A stretch of DNA of 64,000 nucleotides from Planctomycetota bacterium (GCA_029259775.1 JAJDEN010000027.1:27215-91214); one strand, 5' to 3'. Counted from the stretch's first letter, positions 1-8,701 are shown. Made by a program: numbers and translations. Notes: generated by a model from the sequence alone, not told the origin.

Positions 1-257
1 CGGAGCGCCTCGCTCACCAGGAGATCGAAGGACGCCGGATACCGGAAGAAGCTCGTCTCGTGCACCATCACGGCCATCGCGAGGCGTTCGAACTCTGCAC
101 GGTCTCGAGCTACGTGGTCGGCGTACGCATCGAGGTCCGTGATCTCCATCGCCTTCATGCGTCGGCGCACGGTCGCCTGCAAGCCGATGCGGCTCAGCGC
201 GGCGGGATCGAGCCCAAGCGAGGTCGTCAGCTGATCCTGGATGCGACCGATGCTCAT
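1..257 (-). CDS. CheR-type chemoreceptor methyltransferase, N-terminal part (WspC-like), cut by window edge
   Basis: Only the first ~85 residues are present; the gene runs off the left edge. They form the helical CheR N-terminal domain: a basic VRRRMKAME segment around residues 30-38 and the diagnostic ETSFFRYP motif at 67-74, which in this family precedes the SAM-binding methyltransferase domain. CheR enzymes methylate glutamates of chemoreceptors. The ATG overlaps the stop of the upstream CheW gene (ATGA), so translation is probably coupled. In the order receptor-CheW-CheR it occupies the WspC position. The fragment was translated directly from the minus strand; the catalytic domain cannot be checked here. 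Confidence 0.85.
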   Translation of the reverse strand, partial: MSIGRIQDQLTTSLGLDPAALSRIGLQATVRRRMKAMEITDLDAYADHVARDRAEFERLAMAVMVHETSFFRYPASFDLLVSEAL

Positions 258-751
258 CCGGCCTCCGGCGTGGCGCGTTGCCGCACGGAAGCGAGCACGT
301 CGGCCGGAATCAGCTCCCTGACCTCGACGAGTTGCACGAGGTCATCACCGTCGCGCAGGATGCGGCCGAGGCCGCTGAAGCCCGCCGTCTCCGGCCCGGG
401 ATGGCTGCCCGGTGCGTCAGGATCGAACTCTGCTACGCGCGTGACGTTCTCCGCGAGGATGCCCACGTAGTCGGCATCGGCGCCGCCCTGGAACCAGCGT
501 CCGCTGGCTCCACCCCCACCGAGATCACAGACGATGATGCGGTTGGCGAGCTTGACGGGACACGCGCCGCGGCCGAACAGCCGGCAGAGGTCGAGAATCG
601 GCACGACGGTGCCGCGGTAGTCGATCACGCCCGTCACGGCCTCGTGCGTACCCGGGACGCGTCGCGGCTCGATGCCGGGGATCACCATCACGATCGCCGT
701 CGAATCGACGGCGAAGCGCTCGGAGCCGACGTAGAAAACGACCGCCTGCAT
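254..751 (-). CDS. CheW-like coupling protein (WspB-like)
   Basis: 165 residues forming a single CheW domain. Visible family features are the VVFYVGSERFAV first strand, the GVIDYRGTVVPILDL segment near residues 41-55, and the closing FSGLGRILRDGDDLVQLVEV stretch. CheW proteins link receptor arrays to the CheA histidine kinase. The gene begins five bases after the receptor gene stops and overlaps the CheR gene by ATGA, so it is the middle gene of a chemosensory operon. A Gly/Ser-rich loop (GGGGASGRWFQGG) is longer than in typical E. coli-type CheW. The kinase and response regulators would lie left of the window. Confidence 0.85.
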   Translation of the reverse strand: MQAVVFYVGSERFAVDSTAIVMVIPGIEPRRVPGTHEAVTGVIDYRGTVVPILDLCRLFGRGACPVKLANRIIVCDLGGGGASGRWFQGGADADYVGILAENVTRVAEFDPDAPGSHPGPETAGFSGLGRILRDGDDLVQLVEVRELIPADVLASVRQRATPEAG

Positions 752-756
752 CGTGC

Positions 757-1944
757 TCAGTCTTCCAGCCGGAACTTCGCGATCTCGTCGTTCAAGGTGT
801 TGGCCGCGCCGCGCAACTCCTCCGCGACCGACGTCACCTCACGTAGCGACGCCACCGTCTGCTGCACGGTCTCGTTGAGCGAGCGCATCGCGTCGTTGAT
901 GGCGTCCGCGCCGTGGGCCTGGCTCTTCATGCCTTCCCCGACCGAGTCGAAGCGACGCGTGAGGCGTTCGACTTCGGCGATGATCGAGCTCAGCTGCGTG
1001 CCGACCTCCCCCACCACGCGGACGCTGCGCCGCACGTGGTCGGCAAACTTGTCCATCTCCATGACGCCGGCGGAGACCGACGTCTGCATCTCGCCGACCG
1101 TGCCCTCGATGTCCAGCGTCGCGGCGGCGGTCTGATCGGCCAACCGGCGGATCTCCTGGGCCACGACGAGGAAACCACGCCCGTACTCGCCGGCCTTCTC
1201 GGCCTCGATGGCCGCGTTGACCGACAGCAGGTTCGTCTGGTCGGCGACCTTGGTAATGGTCGTGACGACCGAAGTGATGTCGCCCGCCTTGTCGTTGATG
1301 ACCGAGAGCTTTCCGGAGATTGACGAGCTGCTGTCGCTCAGCTGCGACATCGTCGACTCCATCTTCTCAAGACGATCGCGGCCGGTATCGGCGAGCGAAG
1401 CAGAGTTGTGCGCGATCTCCTGCACGTCATCGATCGTGCGCATGAGCTCGGCGCCCGTGGCGGAGATCTGCTGGACCGACGCGGCAATCTGGTTCGTGGA
1501 GGAACCGAACGCGCTGACGGTGGCCTCCTGCTCGCGACTGGTGGCTGCCAGCTCGGTCGAGGTCGAGGTCAGCTGGATGCTGGACTTGCGCACGGCGGTG
1601 ACCAGGCCGGCGATCTTGTCGACGAAGGCATTGAAGCTGCCGGCCAGTTCCCCCACCTCGCTCTCGCCGACGATGTCCAAGCGGGCGCAGAGGTCGCCGT
1701 CGGACTCGGCGAGGTCGCGCAGCCGCTCTTGGAGGCGGCTCATGCTTGCGAGGAGCGGCCGGACGAGGACGAACTGACCGACGACGAGAATCATGGCGAT
1801 CAAGGCGGCGCCGATCCAGAGCGCGGTGGGCTTCTCCAGCGGCAGGATCCCCGTCGCGGCCCCCAGCAGCACCAGCAGGCCGACGAACAGGATCAGATGG
1901 ATGATCCGGAAGCTCTGCCGGAAGCCCATGTCGTGGATGTTCAT
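757..1944 (-). CDS. Methyl-accepting chemotaxis protein, WspA-like
   Basis: 395 residues. Two transmembrane helices (about 14-32 and 42-62) are separated by only a short loop, so there is essentially no periplasmic sensor domain. A HAMP-like linker follows (~63-115), then a long helical signalling domain. The hairpin tip reads ADQTNLLSVNAAIEAEKAG followed by EYGRGFLVVAQEIRRLADQT. The EAEKAGEYGRGF version and the downstream SAGVMEMDKF motif match WspA-type receptors better than flagellar ones, as I remember the family. WspA detects surface contact and, through WspE/WspR, raises c-di-GMP. The lack of a ligand domain suggests it senses membrane state or partners. First gene of a receptor-CheW-CheR operon. 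Confidence 0.85.
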   Translation of the reverse strand: MNIHDMGFRQSFRIIHLILFVGLLVLLGAATGILPLEKPTALWIGAALIAMILVVGQFVLVRPLLASMSRLQERLRDLAESDGDLCARLDIVGESEVGELAGSFNAFVDKIAGLVTAVRKSSIQLTSTSTELAATSREQEATVSAFGSSTNQIAASVQQISATGAELMRTIDDVQEIAHNSASLADTGRDRLEKMESTMSQLSDSSSSISGKLSVINDKAGDITSVVTTITKVADQTNLLSVNAAIEAEKAGEYGRGFLVVAQEIRRLADQTAAATLDIEGTVGEMQTSVSAGVMEMDKFADHVRRSVRVVGEVGTQLSSIIAEVERLTRRFDSVGEGMKSQAHGADAINDAMRSLNETVQQTVASLREVTSVAEELRGAANTLNDEIAKFRLED

Positions 1945-1995
1945 GGGGTTGACTCCCTCGCCCCTGACGGGACGCGGGAGTGTAGCAACGCAAGC

Positions 1996-2850
1996 CTAGG
2001 AGGCGGCTTCCGGCGGCGGATCTGTGGGCCTCCGGCGATCGATGCGACCGACGTCGCCCCGGACCATCGCCTCGGGCAGCGTCCACCCCCCATCCGCGAG
2101 CCAAACGGCACCCGTGACCCACGGGGTCGCGGGGCTGGCGAGCAGGCAGACGAGCTCCCCGACCTCGTCGGTCGTGCCGAAGCGACCCAGGGGGATCTGG
2201 TCGAGCACCTGCTGCTCCATCTCCTGGGACGGCCAGAGGCGCTCGGCCGCGCCGGCCGTCACGAACGGTCCGGGCGAGACGGCGTTGACCCGGATGCCCA
2301 GGTGCGCCCACTCGGCGGCAAGCGTACGGGTCATGGCCTCGACGCCTGCCTTGGCGCAGGCCGAGTGGACGACGCCGGGCTTGCCGGTTGCCGCATACGG
2401 CGCGGAGATGTTGACGATCGTGCCGCCACCGTCGCGCATCCGCCGGCCGACCTCACGGGAGACGTAGAAGACGCCGTTCAGCGCGATGTCGATGACGGCC
2501 TTGAAGCCCTTGGGAGCCAGCAGCATGGCGGGCCGGATGAAGTTGCCGGCCGCGTTGTTGATGAGGACGTCGATGCGACCGAAGCGTTCGCACGCCTCGC
2601 GTACGACGCGCTTGACCTCGGCAGGCTCGCGGACGTCGAGCGCGGCGCTCAGGACCTCGAAGCCGAACTCGGCGCCGCGTTCGATCAGCGTCGCGTGGTG
2701 CTCGATGCTCCGGCTGGCGCAGACGATGTTGGCCCCGAGGCGACCGAGGCGCGTCGAAACGGCGAGCCCCAGCCCGGTCCCCCCGCCGGTCACGAAGGCG
2801 GTCTTGCCGGCGAAGAGCCCCTCGGGCAGCAAGGACGTCGTTTCACTCAT
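1996..2850 (-). CDS. Short-chain dehydrogenase, 2,4-dienoyl-CoA reductase-like
   Basis: 284 residues from the ATG at 2850; the frame stays open upstream, but only through intergenic repeats. The Rossmann glycine motif TGGGTGLG is at residues 21-28 and the NNAAGNF motif is in the middle. Instead of the usual YxxxK pair, the active-site region reads PYAATGKPGVVHSACAKAG, the arrangement found in 2,4-dienoyl-CoA reductases, where Tyr lies well before a Ser/Ala-x-x-Lys helix. It ends with the family's WVTGAVWLADGG. The inferred role is NAD(P)H-dependent reduction of an enoyl- or dienoyl-CoA in unsaturated fatty-acid breakdown. An unrelated oxidoreductase substrate cannot be excluded. It stands alone between the chemosensory operon and a palindrome cluster. 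Confidence 0.8.
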   Translation of the reverse strand: MSETTSLLPEGLFAGKTAFVTGGGTGLGLAVSTRLGRLGANIVCASRSIEHHATLIERGAEFGFEVLSAALDVREPAEVKRVVREACERFGRIDVLINNAAGNFIRPAMLLAPKGFKAVIDIALNGVFYVSREVGRRMRDGGGTIVNISAPYAATGKPGVVHSACAKAGVEAMTRTLAAEWAHLGIRVNAVSPGPFVTAGAAERLWPSQEMEQQVLDQIPLGRFGTTDEVGELVCLLASPATPWVTGAVWLADGGWTLPEAMVRGDVGRIDRRRPTDPPPEAAS

Positions 2851-2882
2851 GCGGGGAGGGTACCCGCGCCGGAGTGGCACCT

Positions 2883-3065
2883 GTAGGGGCGGGGCTTGTC
2901 CCCGCCCGAGCGCTCGCGCATCCCGATCGGGACCTACCAGGTAGGGGCGGCCCTCGTGGCCGCCCTCCGACGCTGGTGACTCGTGGGCGACCACGAGGGT
3001 CGCCCCTACACGTAAGGGCACCCGTTGCAGTCCACGTCCCGGGCGGGCACAAGGCCCGCCCCTAC
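2883..3065. repeat. Palindromic intergenic repeat cluster A
   Basis: Four copies of a short palindromic element lie in the gap between two minus-strand genes. Two read GTAGGGGCGGGGCTTGTCCC or the CCCTCGTGG variant in the plus direction; two are inverted, ending in GTCGCCCCTAC or CGCCCCTAC. Each can fold as a GC-rich hairpin with a CTTGT- or CTCGT-like loop. The same units and the same linker (GGGACCTACCAGGTAGGGG) recur near 23.5 kb and 33.8 kb. They look like REP/BIME-type dispersed elements and carry no convincing coding potential. Confidence 0.8.
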
Positions 3066-3093
3066 CGGCCACTGGAGGTGCGCCAGCCCTCGC

Positions 3094-3828
3094 TCAACGC
3101 AGCGGGACCACCTGGTCGTTGGTGATGAGCAAGCTGCGGAGACTGTGCTCGCGCAGGATGTTGCCGCGCACCTCCGAGACGAACTCGACGTCCCCACGCG
3201 CCATGATCTGCAGGTCCTCCCGGCCGTCGCTGCGCGTCCGCAGCACGATGCGACCCGCCTCCAGGCTCAGCTCGCCCAGCACGAGCCGCGCGTCCCCCAC
3301 CGCCGTACGCCGGGCGGGGCGCTTGTTGTCCACGTCGTCGCCTGTCAGCCGCGCGCGCTTCGCGAGCTCCGGCGGCAGGTAGATCGTGAGCCGCGCCGCC
3401 TTGACCCGCGTCGGATAGTCGACGAAGTGATCCCGCGCGAGCTGCGCCGGGCTCTTGGAGACCTTCTTGCCGACAGGCCGCGCGTCCTTGCGCGCACGGC
3501 GGCCCGGGATCGCCAGCGTCGGCCCCTTGAGCGCCGGCACCTGGATCACGGCTGGGGTCACGACGGGGGTCGTGCGAACCGGTTCGGGCATGGTTTTGGT
3601 GCGCGGGGAGACAGGTTCCAGCGTGCGCTCGAAGCCGCCGTGGGCCACCCGCCAGGGACCCCCGATCTCCTCCTCGGCCGCCACCGGCTTCCACGGACCG
3701 CTGTCGGTCACGACACGCACGGAGCTGCCATCCACGAGCGGCATGCCGGCCTGCCGCTGGGCGGCACAGCCGGCCCACGCGACGGCGGGGAGCAGGAGCG
3801 CGAGAGCGCAGGCGTGACGGGATCGCAT
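3094..3828 (-). CDS. Predicted lipoprotein of unknown function, downstream of secretin
   Basis: 244 residues with a short signal peptide and a lipobox ending in AWAGC at Cys20 (cleaved before Cys). The middle is low-complexity and rich in Pro, Thr and Val. The C-terminal ~100 residues (LTIYLPPELAKRARLTGDDV to RSLLITNDQVVPLR) form a compact domain with alternating strands that vaguely resembles LptA/OstA-type beta repeats, but I do not assign it. It starts nine bases after the secretin gene stops, so the two are probably one operon. A pilotin or secretin-associated lipoprotein is a reasonable guess from context only. Confidence 0.6.
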   Translation of the reverse strand: MRSRHACALALLLPAVAWAGCAAQRQAGMPLVDGSSVRVVTDSGPWKPVAAEEEIGGPWRVAHGGFERTLEPVSPRTKTMPEPVRTTPVVTPAVIQVPALKGPTLAIPGRRARKDARPVGKKVSKSPAQLARDHFVDYPTRVKAARLTIYLPPELAKRARLTGDDVDNKRPARRTAVGDARLVLGELSLEAGRIVLRTRSDGREDLQIMARGDVEFVSEVRGNILREHSLRSLLITNDQVVPLR

Positions 3829-3837
3829 CGTCGGGGG

Positions 3838-5247
3838 CTACTTCTCGTCGTCGAGCTGCGCGCCCCAGCCCGGAGGCTTCGGCAAGCAGACCTTGGGCAT
3901 TTCCAGGGGCTTGCCGCAGCAGTCGCCGCTCTTCTTGTCGCCGGCGGCTTCGAGGCGCTCCAGCTCCTTGGGGGGGACGACGATCTTCAGATCGGTCGTC
4001 TTGCGCACGATGTGGGGGGTGAGGATGAAGATGAGCTCCGTCTTCTGCTTCGACTCCTTCGTACGCGTGAAGAGTTCGCCGAGCAGCGGGAGATCGGAGA
4101 AGAAGGGCGTCTTCGCCTTCTCCGTCGAGGTCTGGTTGGTGTAGAGACCCCCGATCACGAGCGTCTCGCCATCGCCCAGCGTCACCTGCGTGCTGGCCTC
4201 GCGCAGCGTCTGGATCGGCGCGAATGTGCCGCCGGTCCGGGTGGCGGCCAGGGCCCCGGCGCCGCGCACCTGCGGGCTGACCTGCAGCGTGACGAACTGG
4301 TCGCCGATGTGCTTGGGCGTAACCTCGAGCTTCACGCCGGTCTTGACGTTCGCGGCGCGGAACTGCTCGTTGTTGCGGTCTGCGAAGTTGAGCGCGACGA
4401 TGGGGACGTCCTCGCTGGTGCTCACCGTCGCCTTGATGCCCTGTGTGGCGATGATCGAGGGCCTCGAGAGGATCTCCGCCTTGCCGTTGATCTGCAGGGC
4501 CTGGTAGTTGAGGCTGAAAGCGCCGAAGTCGACGGCATTCTGACCCGCGAAGCCGAAGGCTGCGGAGGAGCCCTGGAAGGGGAAGCCCGGCGCGAAGCCC
4601 GAGCGCAGGAACGACGGCGGGTTGAGCGTGGCGCCCGCGCCGCGGAAGAGGGTGTTCGGGCCGCCCACGTTGCGATCGTGCAGGTAGTCGAGGCCGAACT
4701 CGAAGTTCGAGTCGTAGGTGACCTCGATCACCTTCGCTTCGATGAAGACCTGCGGCTCCGAGACGTCGAAGTAGGCGATGGCGTCGAGCACCATCTCGAC
4801 CGCGTCCGCCTCGCCCTCGATGAGCACCTGATTCTTGTTGCCCTTCAGCGACTGGATCTTCGTCAGCCCCGGCAGCTTCGCGAAACCCATCGCCGTGACG
4901 GCCGCGATGATCGACTCGGGCTGGGCGAAGTTGGTCCGGTAGAAGTAGATGACGGTCCCGTCGGCCCGCTCGATCAGACCCTCGTTGTGGAAGGTGAGCG
5001 CGGGCTTCGGCTCGCCCTTGGGTGCTGCCTCTTTGGGCGCTGCCTTCTTCGGAGGGGCCTTCTTCGGCGCTGCCTTCTTGGGAGCTGCCCTCTTGGCGGG
5101 CGCGCCCTTCGCGGGAGGCTTGGGTGCGGGCTTCTTGTCGTCGGCGCGGCCCGGGGCCGCCCCCAGCGCCAGACCCAGGCTCACACAGAGCGCGAGAACG
5201 ACACGACGAACGACCAAACGGTCCTGCAAGACACTGAGGATACGCAA
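3838..5247 (-). CDS. Secretin (GspD/PilQ family outer-membrane channel)
   Basis: 469 residues from a TTG start at 5247, chosen because a strong Shine-Dalgarno AAGGAGGTG ends four bases upstream; the open frame extends further but without a start signal. A signal peptide (VVRRVVLALCVSLGLALG) is followed by a Lys/Pro/Ala-rich linker (~30-65), one N-domain-like region (~75-165, FYRTNFAQPESIIAAV to DAIAYFDVSEPQ), then the secretin beta-barrel domain (~165-430). The latter includes QVFIEAKVIEV, the TPKHIGDQFVTLQVSP strand, and the signature GETLVIGGLYTNQ followed by PFFSDLPLLGELF. Secretins form the outer-membrane gate of type II secretion or type IV pili. It is short, with fewer N-domains than classical GspD, and no other secretion genes are visible here. 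Confidence 0.85.
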   Translation of the reverse strand: MRILSVLQDRLVVRRVVLALCVSLGLALGAAPGRADDKKPAPKPPAKGAPAKRAAPKKAAPKKAPPKKAAPKEAAPKGEPKPALTFHNEGLIERADGTVIYFYRTNFAQPESIIAAVTAMGFAKLPGLTKIQSLKGNKNQVLIEGEADAVEMVLDAIAYFDVSEPQVFIEAKVIEVTYDSNFEFGLDYLHDRNVGGPNTLFRGAGATLNPPSFLRSGFAPGFPFQGSSAAFGFAGQNAVDFGAFSLNYQALQINGKAEILSRPSIIATQGIKATVSTSEDVPIVALNFADRNNEQFRAANVKTGVKLEVTPKHIGDQFVTLQVSPQVRGAGALAATRTGGTFAPIQTLREASTQVTLGDGETLVIGGLYTNQTSTEKAKTPFFSDLPLLGELFTRTKESKQKTELIFILTPHIVRKTTDLKIVVPPKELERLEAAGDKKSGDCCGKPLEMPKVCLPKPPGWGAQLDDEK

Positions 5248-5473
5248 CCGGCACCTCCTTCCTGACTGCCTACCTGTCGAATGGCGGGCCACGGACCGGG
5301 CGGGAAGCGCCGGAGGTCGCAGGCGGCCGTTCGTTGGGCCTCCGAACATGCCCGGATCGCCGGCGGTCACGAGGGCGTCTCCGCAATCGGCCACGTTCGG
5401 CCACGGGGGCGCCCTTGCGCCTCGCCCGCGAGGACAAACTTGCGCGTGCGGGCCTCGGGCGCTCGGAGGCCGA

Positions 5474-5501
5474 TTGCTCCCCATCGCGTGGGGGCTACAA
5501 T
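5474..5501 (+). promoter_or_regulatory. Predicted sigma70-type promoter for the membrane protein gene at 5535
   Basis: TTGCTC (5474-5479) and TACAAT (5496-5501) are separated by 16 bases and lie 33 bases before the ATG. A purine-rich AGGGAGGG stretch lies between the -10 and the start. The rest of the 5248-5534 gap, between divergent genes, is GC-rich and holds no gene that I can see. Confidence 0.5.
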
Positions 5502-5534
5502 CCGGCCCGCAATCCCAGGGAGGGATGAGGTTCC

Positions 5535-6932
5535 ATGACCGAGCACTACGATCCGGGTCTTCTTCCGCGCACCTACTTCAAGGCGCCGCGCGTGCCGTTT
5601 GATTTTCGCGCCCTGGCGCTGGCGATCATGGGGTTCCTCGTCTACTGGGCGGGCGGCTTGGCCCTCAGCGGGATGTTCTGGCCGTCGGACCTCCCGGATG
5701 GCGCGACGTACAGCGTCTCCGGCGGATTCCTCGACTGGGCCTTCTCGCTCTTCGGCGGCGTCCCCTACATCGGGGAGCAGGTCTATCGCCTGCTGACCGG
5801 CGCACTGCGGCTCGACCCGTCGATCAGCTACGCGGACTACGGCTTCTGGGAGATCCTGCTGGGCGGGGCCTGGTTCATCGGTATCTGGTCGTTCTTCGCG
5901 CTCGGCATCCACCGCATCACCACGATGCGCATCGCCCGCGACGAAGGTCTGTCCATCGGCGAGGCGCTGCGCTTCTCCGCCAAGAACTGGACGACGCTCT
6001 TGCTCGCCCCCGTCATCATCGGCGGCGTCATCGGTCTCTTCTTCGTCTGCAACATGGCGGCGGGGTTCCTGATCGAGATCCCGGGCATCGGCGGCATCCT
6101 CGCGCTGATCCTGGTCCCGCTGGCGTTCGTCTCGACGCTGCTGATCCTGCTCGTCGGCGTGGGCGGTGTGTTCGGCCTGCCGCTCATCGGTGCGGCCGCG
6201 GCATGGGAGTGCAACGGCAGCCTGGATGCCATCAGCCGCGCGTTCTCCTACCTCTTCGCGCGCCCGCTGCAGTACTTCTGGAACTTCTTCCTCATCTTCC
6301 TGTTCACGGGAATCATCCTGCTGGTCGGTGGCTGGTTCCAGTTCACGTTCGCCAAGTCGATCGACGCCGGCGGCATCTGGAGCACCGAGCACACGCTCAT
6401 GCTCGACCCCATGTCGCGCGACCTCTCCGAGGGCTCGGACTACAGCGAGCTCGAAGGTGACGACATCGACACCTACAAGGAGCTGGACATCAAGCGCGAG
6501 GACACCGACAGGCGCGCGCCCCACATCAGCCCCCCGGCCATGGACATCGACACGGTCGGCGTGGTCAGCTGGGCCTACAAGCTCAATGCCCTCATCTTCT
6601 GGCTGTTCCTCAACCTGATCTGGCTCGGCGTATCGGGCTACGCCCTGTACTGGCTCATCGGCGCCTCCACCTCCGTCTACGCGGATCTGCGCGCGGACGT
6701 GGACGGGACCGGCGAGGACGAGGTCTACGTCGCGGAAGAGGATCTGGATCTCGATGCGGTGGCCGAAGGCGGCCCCGCGGAAGAGGCCGCGGCTGCCGAG
6801 GCGGCCACGGAGGCCCCGGCCGAGGAGCCTGCTGCGGAGGCCGACGAGACACCGGCGCCCGCCCCCGAGGCACCTGCGGATCCCGCGCCCGAGGCGGACG
6901 AAGCGGGCGACGGGGACACGTCGAAGGACTGA
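5535..6932 (+). CDS. Polytopic membrane protein, unknown function
   Basis: 465 residues with about six to seven hydrophobic segments: LALAIMGFLVYWAGGLAL near residue 28, one near 110, a glycine-rich pair at ~155-225, one around 255-275, and a final one around 350-375. The C-terminal ~75 residues are an acidic, Ala/Pro-rich tail that is probably cytoplasmic and disordered. The arrangement resembles planctomycete membrane proteins annotated only as hypothetical, and no catalytic motif is evident. A putative promoter lies just upstream. The next gene, a secreted vWA protein, starts 48 bases downstream and may be co-transcribed. Confidence 0.7.
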   Translation: MTEHYDPGLLPRTYFKAPRVPFDFRALALAIMGFLVYWAGGLALSGMFWPSDLPDGATYSVSGGFLDWAFSLFGGVPYIGEQVYRLLTGALRLDPSISYADYGFWEILLGGAWFIGIWSFFALGIHRITTMRIARDEGLSIGEALRFSAKNWTTLLLAPVIIGGVIGLFFVCNMAAGFLIEIPGIGGILALILVPLAFVSTLLILLVGVGGVFGLPLIGAAAAWECNGSLDAISRAFSYLFARPLQYFWNFFLIFLFTGIILLVGGWFQFTFAKSIDAGGIWSTEHTLMLDPMSRDLSEGSDYSELEGDDIDTYKELDIKREDTDRRAPHISPPAMDIDTVGVVSWAYKLNALIFWLFLNLIWLGVSGYALYWLIGASTSVYADLRADVDGTGEDEVYVAEEDLDLDAVAEGGPAEEAAAAEAATEAPAEEPAAEADETPAPAPEAPADPAPEADEAGDGDTSKD

Positions 6933-6980
6933 CACCGCTTTCTGGGAACGGGACTCGCGGCATGGCTATCCTTGGGGGCG

Positions 6981-8627
6981 ATGCGCACGCTCGCCCTCGC
7001 CGCCTGCCTCCTGACCGCCGGTCTGCTGCTCCGCACACCGTGCGCCCAGGCGGAGAACGACGAGTGGCCGCTCTTCCAGAAGGCCTTCAAGGACACGTGG
7101 AAGATCGGCGGGCTCGACAAGCGCACCCTGCGTGGCAAGCTCCGCGCGAACAAGCGCTCAGCAGTCCGTGGCCTTCGCAAGGCGCGTGACGCCCGGGCCG
7201 TGCCCGTGCTCGTGGCGGCGCACAAGAAGCAGCTGAAGTTCGTCGATGGGCTCGAGAAGCAGTGGTCGAAGCGCAAGGCTGCCTGGGAGAAGCAGCGGCC
7301 CGAGATGGATGCCATCATCAGTCGGGCGGCGAAGAACCAGCCCCCGCGTCCGGACGGCAAGATCCTCGTCCCCAAGAAGGTCATCGACTGGCAGAACGAA
7401 GCCGCGTCGATCGAGAACATCCGCCGCGACATCGCGAGCGAGCTCGAGATCGCCGAGTACACCCGCAAGGGCATGGCCCGCATCTGCAACACGGTCGAAG
7501 GCAAGGAGTTCGACAAGGCCCTCGCGCCGATCCTGAAGGAGACGGGCGACGGCAAGAAACCGGGGCAGCGCGAGTTCATTCGGCTGCTCGGCTTGATCCA
7601 GGGCAACGCCGTCACGACGGTGCTCGAGAAGCTGGCGGCCGACATCCAGCCGTTCGTATCCGCTACCGCCCTGGAGTCGCTCGGCCGGCAGAACTGTCCG
7701 CGCAGCATCGGCACCCTGCTTCTGCGCCTGGACGATCCGCGCTGGCAGCTCCGTGTGGCCTCGCTCGAGGGCCTGTCGTACTTCAAGGAGGCCCGCGTCG
7801 TCGAGGCGCTGCTCGCCCGCCTACCGCATGAAGACGGTGTGCTGAAGCGGCACTACTACACGGCGCTCAGCCGCATTCTCAGCGAGTCACTTCCAACGAC
7901 GCTCGAAGCATGGTCGTCGTACTGGAAGGCGAACAAGGACGCCGTGGTCAAGCGCTGGGCCGAGAAGGCGGACGGCCTGCCGATCCATGACGACCTCCCG
8001 GCCGTCGAGCTCAAGAGCGAGGGCAACTCCGGCTCGACGTCGTTCTACGGCCTCAAGACCGAGAGCAAGCACATCATCTTCGTGATCGACATCTCCGGCT
8101 CCATGGGAGAGCAGGGCGGCGTGACCAAGGACGGCACGATGCGCATCGACATCGCCAAGCGCGAGCTGAAGAACGCCATCCGCACGCTGAACGCCAAGGA
8201 AGAGGACGAACGCGGGGCCGCGAGCTTCAACGTCGTGGCCTACGCCGCCGAGGTCACGGTCTTCAAGACGGGCAAGATGATCGTTGCCACGAAGAACAAC
8301 AAGGAGAAGGCGTTCAAGTGGATCGACGGTCTGGAGGCCATCGGCGCGACGAACATCTACGACGCTCTCGAGCAGGCCTTCGAGATCATTGGCACGCGCA
8401 AAGCCAGGAAACAGTTCGACAAGGGCGCCGACACGATCTTCCTGATGACGGACGGCAAGCCCAACCGCGGCAAGGTTACGGACCCGCTGCTCATTCGCGA
8501 GGAGATCAAGAAGATCAACCGCGAGCGCAAGATCACGATCCACACGATCGGCGTGGGCGAGAACGTCGCCGAGGGGTTCCTCAAGGCCCTCGCGAGCGAG
8601 AACGGCGGCGAGTTCCTCGCGCGGTAG
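6981..8627 (+). CDS. Secreted HEAT-repeat / von Willebrand factor A domain protein
   Basis: 548 residues from ATG 6981; an in-frame TTG nine bases earlier is less likely. The signal peptide ends near CAQA (residue ~24). The N-terminal half is helical and charged, then HEAT-like pairs (about 190-300, e.g. ASLEGLSYFKEARVVEALLARL). A vWA domain runs from ~365 to the end, starting HIIFVIDISGSMGE. The MIDAS motif D370-x-S-x-S is intact, and DTIFLMTDGKPNRG supplies the later Asp. Such domains bind metal-dependent ligands outside the cell. A TATCCT hexamer lies only nine bases before the ATG and there is no Shine-Dalgarno, so the mRNA may be leaderless. Confidence 0.8.
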   Translation: MRTLALAACLLTAGLLLRTPCAQAENDEWPLFQKAFKDTWKIGGLDKRTLRGKLRANKRSAVRGLRKARDARAVPVLVAAHKKQLKFVDGLEKQWSKRKAAWEKQRPEMDAIISRAAKNQPPRPDGKILVPKKVIDWQNEAASIENIRRDIASELEIAEYTRKGMARICNTVEGKEFDKALAPILKETGDGKKPGQREFIRLLGLIQGNAVTTVLEKLAADIQPFVSATALESLGRQNCPRSIGTLLLRLDDPRWQLRVASLEGLSYFKEARVVEALLARLPHEDGVLKRHYYTALSRILSESLPTTLEAWSSYWKANKDAVVKRWAEKADGLPIHDDLPAVELKSEGNSGSTSFYGLKTESKHIIFVIDISGSMGEQGGVTKDGTMRIDIAKRELKNAIRTLNAKEEDERGAASFNVVAYAAEVTVFKTGKMIVATKNNKEKAFKWIDGLEAIGATNIYDALEQAFEIIGTRKARKQFDKGADTIFLMTDGKPNRGKVTDPLLIREEIKKINRERKITIHTIGVGENVAEGFLKALASENGGEFLAR

Positions 8628-8701
8628 TTGCCTAGGTGTGTGCCTCTGTGGTTCCACTCTCTGCTCTTACGCGAGCACAAGAGCGCGGACCAATTGAAAA
8701 C

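Noticed and set aside
3025..5265. Long open frames on the plus strand opposite the secretin and lipoprotein genes
   Set aside because: They are shadows produced by high third-position GC; their translations are Arg/Ala-rich without domains, while the minus strand encodes clear families.
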